From Polytrichum commune (lineage: Eukaryota > Streptophyta > Polytrichopsida > Polytrichales > Polytrichaceae): DNA of 64,000 bases. The DNA lies in assembly GCA_950295325.1 (NCBI GenBank), contig OX485807.1, positions 30,349,666-30,413,665 on the forward strand, given 5' to 3'. The notes under the pieces were generated by a model. That model made no database searches. It was not told the origin of the DNA and was given only the letters and a program-made list of their open reading frames with translations. A program made the translations under genes and the position numbers. Of this stretch, positions 11,572 through 31,268 are shown in pieces. Every line of letters starts with the position of its first letter. Within the stretch, counting starts at the first letter, position 1.

Positions 11572-14342
11572 TCATCCTAGTTGCAAACAACTCAACACAC
11601 AATTGCAAGCTTGACCCTTGAGCTAGGTTCAAAAAGCTGCAAATATTTTGCATTAGATACATGGAGGCAATATTTCATATTAACTACGCATAGAAATCTA
11701 GTCATTCTAAACAAAGGATACCCACCTCTCGTCATCACAATTCTTCTAGAGAAAGCAAGAAACTAAGATGTAAACAAGGCTTCACCAGAAACCCTAGTTC
11801 ATGATTGTTGAACATGATAGAATTGCAATGTTGGAAGCAATGCAAACATTGCAACATTGATGAGGCCAACATGTTGCCCCATATCTTCTATGAGCATGGT
11901 TGCATTTGAAGAGTCAACCCGGGGGTGGACTATTCATTGGCAACTTGAATGGGTGCACGTGGGTCACTATAAATTAAAACCCCCTATATACAAGTTGTTT
12001 ATCATGAAATAAAATGTATACATACTAGCGGTAGGTTAGAAAATAGGCTCATGTATTTATACTAAGCTTTTTGGTTTAATGTGATAAATGCCTTCACTAC
12101 ATACACAAAATATAAATCTCAAAATACATAAACCTTCATGAAAAATACAAAACCCTACAAGAATGCACTCATTAGTCATTGGGGATCATTACCATATGAC
12201 ATCAAATGAATGAAAGAGTACAATTCAAATGAAATTACCACATTTTTTGTCATTTTTTGTCTCTAAATTTTAAGGCTCTCCTTTGTACATCTACTTTTAC
12301 TTCAAAGAATTTGATAACCTTTTTGAATGCACACACTTGAAAAAACAATATCTCTCCCATATGTATATTATGTACACTAGTGCCTCAATAATACACCTTT
12401 CTACACTCATGTTAATTTGTACGTGGTGTGAAGAGCCCACCCCTTGGGAGAGTCAACCTCTGGTAGCCAGTTGGAAGGAATTCTGCAAGGAGTCTTGGAT
12501 GTTGAGCAACAGTATGAGAAGGATGGATACGAGCAGTAAGTATGAGCCGAGTTGTGAAATCTCACTATGACAGCACACTGCGGTTAATATCTCTTGGACT
12601 TACAATTTGTGCCCAAAAGGAAATTCATTCTATTGAAGAATCAAACCAAAGCCAAACAACCAGAACTTTATGAAACCCAGCAATATCATACCAGTCGACC
12701 ATTTGACAGTTTTTCAGAGTTCAGAGAAATGATTGAGACAAATATGTGCAGATCATGGATGGTGCATATTGTTTCATGGTAATGGGTGCTCATTCAATTC
12801 ACGATTTGAAGAGTCAATATGGGTGCTGATACATGGGCAAACAACAGAGGGTGAGAAGCCTCCGTAGCAAACATCAGTTTGCAATTATGGTCATGGCACC
12901 AATAATCCCCTATTTAAATTTATGCATCAACAATGTGGGTCATTGTTTGGTAATCATGAAGGCAGCCTTGAGAATGGCTTTCAGAGTGTACAATATCACT
13001 TTGGTGATTGTTGGGATGTATAATCAATACAAGGACCCATTGACAGGTGGTTGTTGGTAGGCTTATTTGTATGCTTTTGGCTCCGTCAAAACTAGGTGAT
13101 TGAAGTCTAAGCTTGGCAGGGATGCACTACTCATAGCGACCCCTTCTATCTGATAACTGATCTAGTTATATAGGATCATATAAACTTGGATCATATTGTT
13201 GGGTTACTGGTGTTGTGTGCAACCTGTGACCTCCCAACTTGCAAAGCACAGAAGGTGCAATGGTGGCAGATCCAAGAGGTAGCTTGAATTTAAGAATTTT
13301 TTGGCAAAATTCAGGTCATAGCTTTAAGCAATGTCAAAGTGTGGTGACTAGGAAGGCTACTGTTCAAATCACACAAGCTTAGGTGAAAAATTGGTAAACC
13401 AAAGGATAGCATGCAAAATTACCAAGGCAATCTGTATTTGCAAAGACATTGTAAGTACTTATCAGATATGATGCTGCAATCGCCGAAAATTGGCACAACA
13501 GATGCTGCATGAAGAAATTGCAGTTTGCTAAGGGAGCTATGGTTGGAGGGGGAGGGGAAAGAGGGGATGGGGAGGAGGGGTTAGCAGAATATAGCTTCAG
13601 ATAGACAAAAAATATATGGAGTAGGTTGGCAAGTACTGGTGGAGTTCTGGGGGATGTGGCAACAAGTGCACTAAAACCCAGACTAACTTAAGTGGAAAAG
13701 GAGGTTAGATAAAGGTACAGTATTGGGAGCCCAGTGTCTGAATTCTTGAAGTACATAGGTTAAAAACCAAATATCTACTTATTGGTGGAAATGTAGACAT
13801 ACCATGCTTAAGCAACTCTGGACTTGTTATAAGTGGACATAGAGGCCTTAGTAATTTAGATGGACTCTTAGCCTAAAGATGGGCTTAACCTTGGTCTCTA
13901 TAAATCCATCTTGAAATTATCTTCTCATGCAACCCCACCAAATATATTTGAATTCCAGAAATTTGTTGCACAGAAATGCATGATGACATACATTAAGTGC
14001 ATTCCATTAGAAAAGCTACCATAATCAGTGCAAAAGATTTGCAGAAAACGAGTTCTTGGTTGAATTTGAAAGCCTGGCTTGAGAGCACTGCCTTGAGATC
14101 ACTCTAGTTGATACTTTTGTGATCCCCCAAGGATGCACAATTTGGATGAGATAGAACTTAAAAGAGGACATTTTACTGCTTCTCTCCTGATTTTTAAAAA
14201 GTCTGTTCAAGTTTTGTAATCCTATTCTTCACTATGCCTTGGACTGAACCCAAATATTTGTGCAGGAGGCCAATTTGTTCATGTGTTACTCTGTTTGGAA
14301 TCTTAGAGAAAAGAAAAAATAATCATTCCTGGTGCAAAAACA
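11572..14342. other. Intergenic stretch downstream of RUVBL1
   Basis: No gene is supported. The phrase 'gaagagtcaa' recurs near 11908 and 12806, with a weaker relative at 12430, which hints at an old dispersed repeat. A purine-rich, G-rich patch lies at 13541-13585. The RUVBL1 3' untranslated region and polyadenylation site should lie in the last few hundred bases before 14343. Confidence 0.45.
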
Positions 14343-19588
<5,246 letters not shown>

Positions 19589-20341
19589 TGTGGTCGACAC
19601 ACTTTGCTCAAAAACCCTAAATCTCCAACTGAATCGTGCTCAAGGCACACGAAGAAAAAGAGGGAAGAAAAAGCAGCAGAGTGAAATATTTCTGCAACTT
19701 CTTCTACTAAGTATTTCCCTACTCGACAAGCAGACAAACCCAAGCCCCCGCTGAAGTTGGCCTTCAGTTGAAAACAAGGATTTCAAGGTTGAAATGGAGG
19801 AACTCAAACGTTGGAAGCAAAATAGGGAGGGATTGCAAATTTGAGAATACTTAGGGGTCGAAGAAACTAGACGAGGAAAGAAGGCAGGCAGGTTGAGACC
19901 CAGCAACTGTTACAACTATTGAACCAAGGGACGGTCCGGGTATCTCCGGGTATCTCCGGGTACCCGTGCGTGTACCCTGAGACCCAAAGTTCTGCTCTAA
20001 AACCCTAAACCTGGCTTCATTCCATGACCTAAAAAAGTCACGGGTAGCTTAACTCTGGCATCATGTTACAGGCTTGGTAGAAATTCAATATGCGGAGTCA
20101 AGCATTATACTTAGAGTAACTTATCGAGTATTTGAATGTCCCAAACATAATCAAATTCCGGTTAGGTATGGATATGCGCTAAGAATTTGAGAGCAGTAAG
20201 TTTTGGAGGGTTATGAAGAAAAGAGTCTCCGAAGTCCGTATGATGAGAGGAAGCATGAACATAATGACGGTGAGGAAGTAGCCTGAGGATTTGAGTTGAG
20301 TGTTGAGTTAAGATTTGTAAAATTAATTGGAGCAATTGAAG
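19589..20341. promoter_or_regulatory. Shared divergent promoter with two telo-boxes
   Basis: 753 bp separate the two start codons of RUVBL1 (minus) and RPC7 (plus), so both genes must be controlled from here. Two AAACCCTAA boxes (about 19612-19620 and 20000-20008) match the plant telo-box, known mainly from promoters of translation and growth genes. A 10-base unit GGGTATCTCC occurs twice in tandem near 19937-19957, followed by a GGGTACCCG palindrome. No clear TATA box was seen. Confidence 0.6.
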
Positions 20342-23300
20342 ATGTCAGGTCGGGGCAGGGGTCGGGGCAGGGGACGAGGCGGTGGAGGACCGCAGTTTGT
20401 AGCTCGGGATGAGGACGGTAACGTTGTTTTCAACAAGAAGTTCGAAGGGCCACCTCCACTTTATCCTGTACTTCTCGAAATCCTTGCTTTAGTAGTAATC
20501 GTCTCTGTCAATGCCTTTGTGGGCTGATGAGAGCATATATTGATTGCATACGATGGTGAATTTCCTGTCTGCTTTCAATTTGCATTTGTTTAAGAAATTA
20601 ATTCTCCGAAAAAGTGTATGCTAATTTTAATGATGCAAGTCTTCAAGGTGACCTAACGTCATCATACCGACTCTTCTATCAGTACCTTCAGGGCTTTGTT
20701 TTCTCTGGAGATGGTGAGTCAGTTTGATGGAGAGGTCGGTTTGCGAAAACTTGATAGTTCTTCGAAGTCGGCAGCAATTGTTTGACTTGCTCAGAGTAAT
20801 CCTTGTTAATCCTTACTCCAGATATCCTGTGAACAAAAGTGTGCCAACTGCCCTGTTTGAAATAGGTATCTCATTTTGCGGACTGGAGGTTTGTTTGCAT
20901 GTGGGTGTTTGTTCCTCCCATATTGCATGTGAGCAGTCCTCACTGCTCCATCCAAGGGTAAGAGGATTCGTTCCGATGTGAACTTCCAGCATTAGGTAGG
21001 TGGATATCCCGATTCGGGTTTCTCTACATCGAATGATTAAGAAGAATTGGAACATGAAGAGCTCCAGAGTGCACCTCATGATCCACAGAATGGAAAACTA
21101 AATGTCTCCGCCTTGATTTTGGGTGTGCTAATTGCCCTGTTTGAAATAGGTATTTCGTTGGACGACATGGAGCTCCAGAGTGCACTCATGATCCCACTGA
21201 ATGAAAAACCAAGCGTCTCTTTCATTGTATGGGTTGGCATGTACTGCATCACATAACAACTTTGAACTGCTCTCAAGATTGTGTTGCTGTGTATGAAACT
21301 GCAGAAAGTCGAACAACTTCCAGACTTGCCTACTATCACATCCAGGGATGAAATGCTTGTGAAGCGACGACGAAATCTAGAACTAGCTTGGAATTCCTCA
21401 CCATACTACATTGAGAAAACCAAAGCAAAATGCGGTAAATTCTCTACCACCAAAGCTTTTGAATCTGCAAATTGCAATTGCTTACTTAGTCTCAAACAAT
21501 TGGACTTTTTGTGCAGACAAAAGCAGCTTCTACAGGAGATACATGTAGGAGGCTGTAGACTCAATGAGGACAAATTGGTTGATGCACCCAAATGTATGTG
21601 ATAGTTACTTATGAAAAACAAGATTTGCAATTTCAAAAGAAATTTACATGCTTGTTAACCTGGACATCTTTAAAAAACTAAACAGCACCATATTTATGCT
21701 CCTGCTTGCAGAGGGGATTGCGGCAGAAATAGAGAGGTACTCGGACAGATATCGAACAGATATAAGAGCAAACCGTTCGCCATTGAACTCTGTGCTCAAG
21801 TTGGCTCCTGGCTTTTTTCCAGCAGAACTCCTGGGTCAAGGTCAAACTTTTTCTGATCCTTTCATGTCGCCCTAATACGCTGTGTTTAGGTTGAGAATTG
21901 AATCCACTTCAGTGCATTTGCAAGGTCTATGTGTCCATTATTGCAAACCTAAAAAGGCTGTTATCATGAAATTGTGAGGGCCTTTGAAACTCATCTGAAG
22001 GCCATACCATGGAAAATTGAAATTGAACTTTGTGTTGTCATGGGCCTTCAAGTGTAGTGTAAACCATATATGCGACCGGACTCTCAACCAAGTGCTACTT
22101 GATCAATGTCCTATTCATGTGGGCCCTTTTACACAATAAGCTGTTATGTATAAAGGGTTGGGAGATTTGAAAATTGTCATGGTCTCCTGTTTTTGTGTTA
22201 GACCCACCTCTTTGAGGTGGACTTGATGCAAAATACGTTAGCCATTAAACGTTATCCATTACATGTTATGTAGGACTCCATGTAGGTTATTCATCCATTC
22301 TAACTTGGTCCATTGGTCCTTTAGGCCCTCAAGCTCTAGTGTAAATTGAATTGGGATGGTCTTGACCTTTTCCAACAATGAGAGGATTGGATTTCAAGGG
22401 TCATGGGCCCTCAAGCTCTAGTGTTAGTGCCCCTAACACTCTCGCCCAGGCTCCTTTCTGATCGAATTCATTTCTCTGCAGGTCGCGGTCGAGGAAAAGG
22501 AACACCACTAGGTTCTGCACAATGGACACTCCAGACAAGTTTAGCGAAGAGTGGTGAGCTTCCCCCACATTTCTTTGTGTTTTACTTATCTGGGCTTGAA
22601 TAAGATGTAATCTCAATTGCAAATATTGCCCTGTCCAGAAGCACCTGTGGCTATTTTGGAATGGGAGTTCCAGTACAATGAATCTTGAAACGCCTTGGCG
22701 TTATTGTTTTATCACACCAATTGATTGGTAAATCAATAAATTGTTCCAGCATATCAATCGATTGAACAACCCACAAATAGATGAACTGGAAGTAGAGTTA
22801 AATTTGTCACATCAATGAGAGCAGGTTGATTGTCACAAGTCTGCATTCATGAGAATTGTCATTGCTTTGTGCAGATTTACACAGACTAGACCAGCTTGCT
22901 TCACTGGAACAGAGGCGTCAGAAAGATGAGGTACTTGCAGAATTATCACCTTTTTCTGTTAAAATCAATGAATAGAGGTAAGGACTGTAGGCACTGGTTC
23001 AAGCAGACTTGTCTTTGGATGCTGTTGAAGAAACATTTGTTGGAAACTATTGGGACCTTCACCTGAATTCAAATATCTGTCTCAAGAAAGCTTTGTTGAG
23101 TCTCACATATTCTTGTGCCATCTGTGAAGAAGCCAAGCATTTTAATTCGGCTACTTTACCTTATAAGGTCCGAGAGGCCCATTCTGGGCCTGAAGGTGCT
23201 ATGCAGAGGGGTTTGAAATTACTTGATATCTTTAGCTAAAAGTGTCACAAGCGACTATATCTAAATTTATCTCCTTTTGCATATGCATTATTGCAATCAG

Positions 23301-25278
23301 AGCATGCATATATGTGGAATGAATTATAGGGAGATGTGGCTTGTGTAAATGACGTAGACTCAAATACAAACTACGAATATCTAATTACCATTGTCACAAA
23401 TCACTTTGTTTCCTGTTTTAAATAGGTTGTTCTAGATATGGATTCAACATTGTAGAAAAAAAAGAAAAATTCCTTATTTCTTGGGGGTTTGTAGAAGTTA
23501 TTATGTGTCCTGAATACACACACCCTGGTCATTTAAGGGTTAAGGTTGAGGGTGTACTGACAGAGGGTCCTATGTGTAGTGCTCAGCAGAGAAGATAATA
23601 TGATCTATTATATATCAATTGATAAATTGATAAATTGTCTTGTCCAGTGATTGACGTCAATCATGTTGTGGCTAACTTTTTTACCTCCAGGATAAAGAAG
23701 TGAAAGAGGGAGAGGAGAAAAAGCCTGGAGAAGGGGAGGAGGGTGATGGGGAGAACGAAGAACTAGAGGATGAGGAGGAAGAATTTGGAGATGATGACTA
23801 TGCACAGGTTCTTGATTTCTAACTTCCAAATTTTTTAGAACCATTCTCTATTCGGTGCACGTAGAATTTCCTCTTTTTCTAACTCGTTAGTTTTCTTTTT
23901 TTCTCGGCACTATTCACTGAAAATACTATTCATAGCAGCATAATTCATCCTGGAACTATCCACTGACAAGCATTTGTTTGCGTCTAAATTTTTTTATCAC
24001 TCTACAAGCACCATAGAGCACACATTAATTTTTTTGAAATGTATGGTAAATGAGCATTTATTCATGAATTTAGTATCAGTCAATACAAGTTTCAGCTCTC
24101 ACTAATTTAGAGACTTGGCAAAATCGTGTGTGTTTCGGGAATTAGTACCACATGCACTAATCAGGAAAATCAATTTAGTAACACCTTTTCTCACTAATGT
24201 TTATTATTGGGGGCTACATGATTTACCATGAACATAGATCAATGTGGATTAGTTATCATGACAACTGGCATACACAATATGGCAGGTGGCACTAAGACAA
24301 GAGGCTTTAGTAATTTGTAACAAGACAACACATCACTTCTAAAAAGTTTTATATTTAATGTGGCCCATGACAAATTTTTGGCACCGTAATTCTAATGCCA
24401 CACTAATCAGATATATAGTATACTCAATTCGTTGGATGTAGCAGCAAATAAATTTGGACCCACTTGCAGAGTCTCATTGAATTCTCTTCACATACATGCC
24501 TTCATCTTATAGGATTTGCCTACTTCATGTGAGTGGGGTTGTCTCTGAGCATAAATTGTGATTCTTGTTTTTTATCAGGCCTATGGATTCGATGATGATG
24601 AAGAATATGACGTGGATGATGGTGGTGATGATGGTATGATGTTTTCTTGGGACTGCATATCTTCACTAAAAAAATTGCAACATTAGAGTTATCCTTAAAG
24701 TCTCTCAAGAATTTAATGTTTTGGTAGGGAATTTGGCCCCACTTTTGACCATTTTAAGAAGCGTTCAAGTGATGTGGGAACCCTTAATTTTGGTGAATTC
24801 AAGCGGAGGTGTTTGACTTCTGCCAAAAGATGGCTATATATAAAAGAATTTCATGGCAAATTTGGAAGGCACCTAAAATAGTGCTCTCAAAAGTTTCTCC
24901 AAAGTTTGATATGAAGTTCATTTTCATATTAACGTCTTTTAGCCAAGTCAAATGCCTTCCCTTCATTTCATCATAATTGGGGGTTTCGATACCACTTGAT
25001 GCTCCTTAAACATTATAAAATGTCAAAAGTGGGCTAAATTCCCTACCCAAACACGAGTTTTTTTAAGACTTTAAGGAGATTGTCTACATTTTGTGAAATC
25101 ATGTTTTTTCACTAACATGCCTGTATTCTTCATGAGTCAAAGATGCAAATTGTATTACAATTATTCTTCAATGATTGCATGGCTGTCTGTAAGAATAAAC
25201 TGGCTGTCGTGGTATTGGTTAGAATTGTCAGATGTCTAACTTAAATTCTTTCATTTTACAGAAGGACCAACATATTAG
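20342..25278 (+). CDS. RPC7: RNA polymerase III subunit RPC7 (POLR3G/C31-like)
   Basis: Subunit of the RPC3-RPC6-RPC7 module of RNA polymerase III, which helps initiation at tRNA and 5S genes. Eight exons: 20342-20467, 21305-21434, 21712-21840, 22482-22553, 22875-22930, 23691-23807, 24579-24633 and 25262-25278. All have GT-AG borders and consistent phases, giving 233 codons plus stop (human 223). The start was chosen because MSGRGRGRGRGRGGGG gives the Gly/Arg-rich N-terminus typical of the family. Recognisable parts are the PPPLYP motif, the ELPDL-like stretch with SSPYYIE (exon 2), EIERYSDRY (exon 3), GKGTPL (exon 4), then a strongly acidic tail (exons 6-7) ending EGPTY, like the human ...EATY end. 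Intron 1 holds an internal duplication (about 21058 and 21169). Confidence 0.9.
23900..24170. repeat. Dispersed repeat, inverted copy at 27.8-28.1 kb
   Basis: Part of RPC7 intron 6 (for example 'atgtatggtaaatgagcatttattcatgaa') is the reverse complement of sequence at about 27835-28050. Similarity extends over roughly 200 bp with mismatches. Coding exons of RPC7 lie between the copies, so they are two insertions and not the ends of one element. Confidence 0.55.
24692..25078. mobile_element. Foldback MITE in the last RPC7 intron
   Basis: The two halves are near reverse complements over about 170 bp each. Both ends carry TCCTTAAAGTCT, then a GTAGGGAATTT block and a CCACTTTTGAC block (right arm read in reverse). 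It has no coding capacity and lies wholly within intron 7. The arms have diverged at perhaps one base in six, so it is not recent. Confidence 0.65.
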
Positions 25279-28200
25279 GCTGTTATGAATGGCTGCACTT
25301 GTTAACGCCAAGTATTTGACAGACTCCAGCCACTACCATGCTTGGAAGGTGCGTCCTCTCATATGCACTCTTTTACAATATAATTGCTGCCAGAACTTGG
25401 TTGGATCTGTTGATCATGAGATATAGCTTTTCACTTGTGTGTCTTCAACCAATATTTTTTTAATGTCAAGACAGTATGTTAGCTCCACAAAGATATGAAT
25501 CTGATCATGCTCACTGGATACTTTGTCCTGATACTTGCAGGATATTTCGAATTGAATTTACAGCTTCCACAAAATTGATCACATTCTCCATTTCCTTCAA
25601 CCATAATCAGTTTTGTGATGTAATTATTGTAAAGGGTAAGGATGTTTGTGGCTGATAATTACAGCAGGTCATGAGACCACATTATGGTATAGTTAATTTA
25701 CAATTTGAACCTCATAGCAACCAACAAGGTGCAGTGCAAAGGAGGTGCAAATGTGAACTTTGAATCTTGTATTATGAACCATAATTGTAGTTGAAACCCT
25801 TCCCAATTCTTAGAATTTAAACTCTTGGTTATTTTGGAGAATATTACAAAAGGTGGTTCCAGATTCCAACTGGGTGTGTTTGGCAGTGTCAAAGACATGA
25901 CAATACAGCCATATATGAAGGCAGATACTTTGGTGAGCAATGACTAATTCTACTGGATTAGTGTTGCTTAGCTTTATCCTACCACACAAATGAGTTTTTG
26001 TGTTGTTGAACCCTTAACCCTTAAGTGCCTAAGAGGCCCAATTTTAGACTTGTTCATACACGTATTTGAAGAACACTTCATTTTGAACCAATTTGTTAAG
26101 AGCGACCCTATCCAAAATCAACCTATTCTCCTTGTGCACTTTTCAAATTGGGTGAATATCTGATGTTTATTGAGAATTTGGGTTCAAATGCACAACCTGG
26201 GTGTCTTAATGCAAATACATACCTAGCATTTTGATATGCAATATGACATGTAGGTATAATGCACACAAGATCCTTTTGGCTTGCAATAGTTAGATTTTCT
26301 TCATGCAAGATCCTTGCACTATTTTCTCCTTGACATAGGATAATAATTCTAAAATAGTTTCAAACCCCCAAACATTAAAAGTGGTTTAGACTTGGTGAGA
26401 TTTGTAGAAATTGTGGAGATGGTCATACATCGAGTCCCTTGGTCTTTTAATCCCTAATGTCTCATAAGACCACAATGTGGTCTTGGGTTTGAGATGATGG
26501 CACTTTTAGGGGGGAGTGGGCAAGGTTTACTTCATAATGATGTTTTAATGAAGCTAATTTGGGTTTTTCATATCATTTACAGTTCTCCATGGAGTGCATG
26601 GCCACCCTCCCATGTGGTGAATAGTTTTCCTCTTGAGGACGATATATTCATGAAATCTATTGGCTTGTGATTTGTGTATGGTGTTTATCTCCAATGAGTA
26701 GGGAGGAAATATCACTATTCATGTGAAAAAACAAAATCTAGATGTCAACTATTAATAATTTGTATGAAGTGTTGATCACATCAAGTTTTGTTTCAAATAT
26801 GGTATGTGCATCACCATGATGATTTTGTATGTAGAATAAAAATATAGAAATAAAACATCATCTTTGATGATTTGAATGACATGTTTTCTAGTTTATTTGT
26901 GAATGTTGTTGACACTCTACACATAGGATCAAATTCTTTCACGCACTTCAAATTAAGCTGTAAGTCTTCATAAGATGAACATATCTACAAAATATCTAGA
27001 CAAACTAATCTCATCTTCATTTTATGAGTATTTTCTCAAGTTTTTGCATTGAAAATGCTTACACAAAGCTCGTGACCTTCTATAGAAAGTCCAACTATAC
27101 AAATTTGTTCTTTGACTTTGTGCCAACAATTTTGCTTGATACTTGTTTTATAAAACAAACTTGCAAATGTCACTTTATAATTGTCCTTGAAAATACATGA
27201 AACCCTAAGGATAATAAGAATTAAGGGTTAACTTGATCCGTATACATGTGTATATTCAAGGGGTCACATTGTGGTTGATAGCAGTAGGAGCTAGAGCAAA
27301 TCACCTTTCATTGAACATGAATTTTTTAAATCCTTTCTACAAAGTTTGGGAGGACAACTCGTGGTCTTCAATGCCCTCATATGATTTTTAGGTAGCACCT
27401 ATATATTCATGTCATGAAAAATCATATCAAATATGATATTGGGTATTTTTATAATAACATCATCCTAGGGTAACTTGGGGTCTCGGAATCAAATATAAGC
27501 TGTATTTATGCCATAATCTTCTATTTCTAAGGGATTGACCTTGATTCATATGACATATGGCAACTCTCATTAAATTGCTTTAAAATCTCAAATTTTCTTT
27601 GATTTCAATCGCTTTTTTTGAGGATGTTGTGTTTAGGTACCTTCTAGCACATATCCACATTTCAGGTCAAAGTCCCTAAGTAAGTCTTCACATAGTATAC
27701 TCTAAAAGGTACATAGAAAGTTTGCAGACCAATATCCACATTTCTATTGTAATCTCACTCGATCTTAGACTTGAATGGTTTATTTTCTAAGAGTACATGC
27801 ATAAATATCACACTAATTATCCCAATAGGTGTGTTGTGTACTAATTCCCGAAACATGCATTATTTTTTCAGGTCTCAAAATTAGTTAGGGTTAAAAATTT
27901 TACTAAGTGATACAAGATTCATGAATACATGCTCATTTACCATACATTTCAACAAAATTAGTGCTTGCTCTAAGGTGTTTGTAGAGTGATAGAAGAAATT
28001 ATATGCAAACATATGCTTGTCAGCATCACATTACTCAGCCCTATGGTTGAGTTATGTTTCTATATTTAGCATATGACATGGGCCACCACTGTCTTAACTT
28101 TATGGAAAGAAACTTAGATAATAAGAAGAAACTAACACTAATATGAATAGTATGAATATTAAGAATAGCACCAGTACTTGCAGGATTGCTATGATAGGAG

Positions 28201-28598
28201 TAGTGAGCAAAATTTCATGAGCAGTGAGCAGACTTTAATGAGCAGTGTCTTCAATTTTTAGTCATCAAAAGTGAGACTTTATTTCTTCAAAATTTCAGTA
28301 ACCATGTGACAAGGGCCTATATCCGTGGTAATATAAACTTAGAATTTTTTTGAACAAAGACAAGATGACGTCATACAAGTTAGGGCTGACGTCACATTAT
28401 AAAAATGAAGTAAATGTGAAAAACTATAATTTGGGTACTTTGAGAAATAACATAGGTTTAGGGTCAAAAGTAAAAAACAAGTAAAAAACATATGAGTCAG
28501 CCCATGGGGTGAGTGATCATTAGAAGAATATTTCATATGAGGTTTATTTACAATTACGGTGAAGCCTATGAACAAAGAAAGTAGAGGTCGAGATGAAG
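25279..28598. other. AT-rich intergenic stretch
   Basis: No gene was recognised. It contains the inverted copy of the intron-6 repeat (about 27835-28050). Two TGACGTCA-like sites lie near 28366 and 28388. Confidence 0.45.
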
Positions 28599-28847
28599 TT
28601 AATGATCATCATCCGTGTCAGCCTCCCGAGTAAGTCGGTCCACCATTTGGCAAATGATTTCATCAACGATTATTTTAGCAAAGTCTAAAACAAGTGTTGT
28701 CGGTGCTCTAGGGACGATGACGTTCCCTGTACCTAGAAGGGGTTGACATTCACATGTGTAAGTGGAAGTGCTCACTACCAAGTATTGGGAAGGGGACATA
28801 TTCGAGCTCCCTTGCATTGTCTCCGAGTGAGGCGAACACGAATACAA
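28599..28847 (-). other. Open frame of 82 codons, status uncertain
   Basis: An open minus-strand frame ending in an acidic tail (EADTDDDH). It lies just downstream of the methyltransferase-like pseudogene and could be a further terminal exon of that family or chance. I recognise no domain. Confidence 0.2.
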
Positions 28848-31268
28848 GGAATATCAACACAATAGTAATGTATAAGAAAAACTTGAAGACTTTATATTCA
28901 AAATGAAAGAAAGTAGTAAATATAATGGAATCAAGCTGTATCCGATTCTGAAGCACTCAGATCAAGATAAGCTTTTACACGAGTATCATAACGAGGACAA
29001 CGTGAATGATCTGACGAAGAGTCAGATATAACACTACAATACGCGTGAGTAACACTACAATACGCTTGAGCTAAGTCTTCTGCATATGAAGGGAGGATAA
29101 AAGGAGCACAAGGGCTCCTTGTAAACCATGGACGCTCAAAAATCTTGGAGGGCTCACCAAGTGCCAATCATCACGAAAAAATCCGGCCCAATGAGTAAAA
29201 TATATGAAAAAGACATTTACAATAAGAGAGTGATTGGTGAATGTGAAGTTACAACTTACTCACATAGGTCTTTAAAAGGGGCATCAAGTATTGGCGATTC
29301 ATCGTCAAGTTCAAATGCGTCAAAAGTCCCACCAACATCAGCAAGCGGGGTTGAAGGAAGAGCTTTGAGGGGTTTCAAAACCTCCTCAAAAAGCTTAGTG
29401 TCGCTCTCCAACACCAATATATGGCGATTAGAAGACATTGCTGCTCGGATGGATGCACCTGAAGTGAAACAAACAATAATTAGTACTTGCAAACAAATGA
29501 CAACATATACGATTAGAATTGATTGAGAAAATCAAGAAAACATATGAATTAAGAACATACTTTCAGCTACTTACCTGTGGAAGCTGTTAAATCTGCAACA
29601 ATACCATTTAGTGGAGAAATGCCATAGATAAAAATCTTAAGTAGGAGATCGGACTTCTGTTTAGGACCCCTCCAAGGCTTGCCATCAGAAGCCTTGCACA
29701 ACTGAGAGTTTGAATCAACAAAGTTAAAAATAACATCATCAGTCGAGAGGTCCACATCCGGAATAAATGGATCTTGTTCAATAATTAGAGGTGTCGGTTG
29801 ATGTGCAATAGCGTTGGGGAGGGACCTAACCAAGAGAATGGCTTTGAATTTGAATTTTTGTATAACAAGAATAGAATGTTGAAAATGATTTTGAAGTAAT
29901 AGAGAATGACAAAAAAAAGTAATGGAGAATGAAAGAGCAGGAGGGGAGGGGACTGCTGGCAACCGCAGATTCCAAGTAACGTTGGGAAAGAACAACAACG
30001 TGTAATGAGAATACAATAAAACCAAGACTCCAACCACGGATAGTGAGGTAAGTAAGAGAAGGAGGTCTATCGGCAACTACAGACCTCCGGATTGCGAGAA
30101 TCCAAATCAAATATGGACATAAGTAGGACAAAAATGACCATGACAACATTATGATAATTTAGTGGGGGTTAAATGGAAAATAAATAGATATTATTTAAAC
30201 ACAGTGCAAGAAAAAAAACTTACATTCTTTGCAAGGTTGATTGGATTCGCCAAATCAATAGAATTTATAATTGTCCATTCATCGAAGACTTTAAACTTGT
30301 AATTTTTAAGAAATCCAAGCACATCTTTTTTTATATTGATGAAGTCAGGGTAAAACATCAATAATGTTCCGTCGTCATGAAGGTATTGGTGTGCGAATGC
30401 CATAAGCACTTGAAGAAATGAAGGAGAGAGAGAGCGTTCCAAGGAGGAATATGTGAAGGAGGATCGGAAACACCGAGAATGCGCAATCCATTTGGGTAGT
30501 CAACTATAATCAGGTCAACAGCTGGCTTCTTGTTCACTATGCCATCAAAGTAGAACTTCCGGTCTGTACCAACCTATAAAAAAATATCAAATTAATACAT
30601 TGGGTTAGGAAATGAGAAGATGGAAAATTTCAAAAATAAGTGGAATGAACAAATTTAATTCAATGTAGCACAACTAATTGATTAAATCATTGAAATATAT
30701 AAATCAAAATTACCAAAAAGTTCAAGGTAAGGTTTTATTACAGTTGTCAAAAAAAATCGGATGTCCTCATATGCAGGAGGCCACTCCTTCGTTCGTTGCC
30801 TCTCTTCCACCATACGAACAAATGAATCATTGAGAATCAATGATTTCGAAGAAGAAACACAAGGAAGAGGATGTAAATTCTGCATCCTACCTTTTATAGA
30901 TGACGACAGATGGGTTAGGGGAGCAGGGGAAGATGAAGCAGGTGGTATTGGAACCTGATGGGTAAACTTTGGTCTCTTACTTCAAGGTGAAGAAGGGCCA
31001 ACAACATTGACTTGCTGAGAGAGTTCAATAATATCTATGTCGTCTTCATTTTCTCCATGAAGAACATCAACAACATGATGTTGAGTTTTTTTCTTCCGTG
31101 CTCTCTTGGCCGGTGCTTTAGGACTCAAAACTAGAGCTTTGGAGACCTTGCCTACAAGAGCTGGCTCCAAAGACTCACGTAATGTAATTTCAAAAGAAGG
31201 TGGTTTTTGGACAGGGCAATCTAAATACCACCCACATGTAGAAAAATGAATGGGATCCCATGATTTAA

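Noticed and set aside
19589-19600. Upstream GTG start for RUVBL1
   Set aside because: The ATG at 19588 gives the exact family N-terminus and full 456-codon length.
23900-28050. Inverted copies as ends of one 4-kb transposon
   Set aside because: RPC7 exons 7 and 8 lie between them, so two separate insertions explain the data better.
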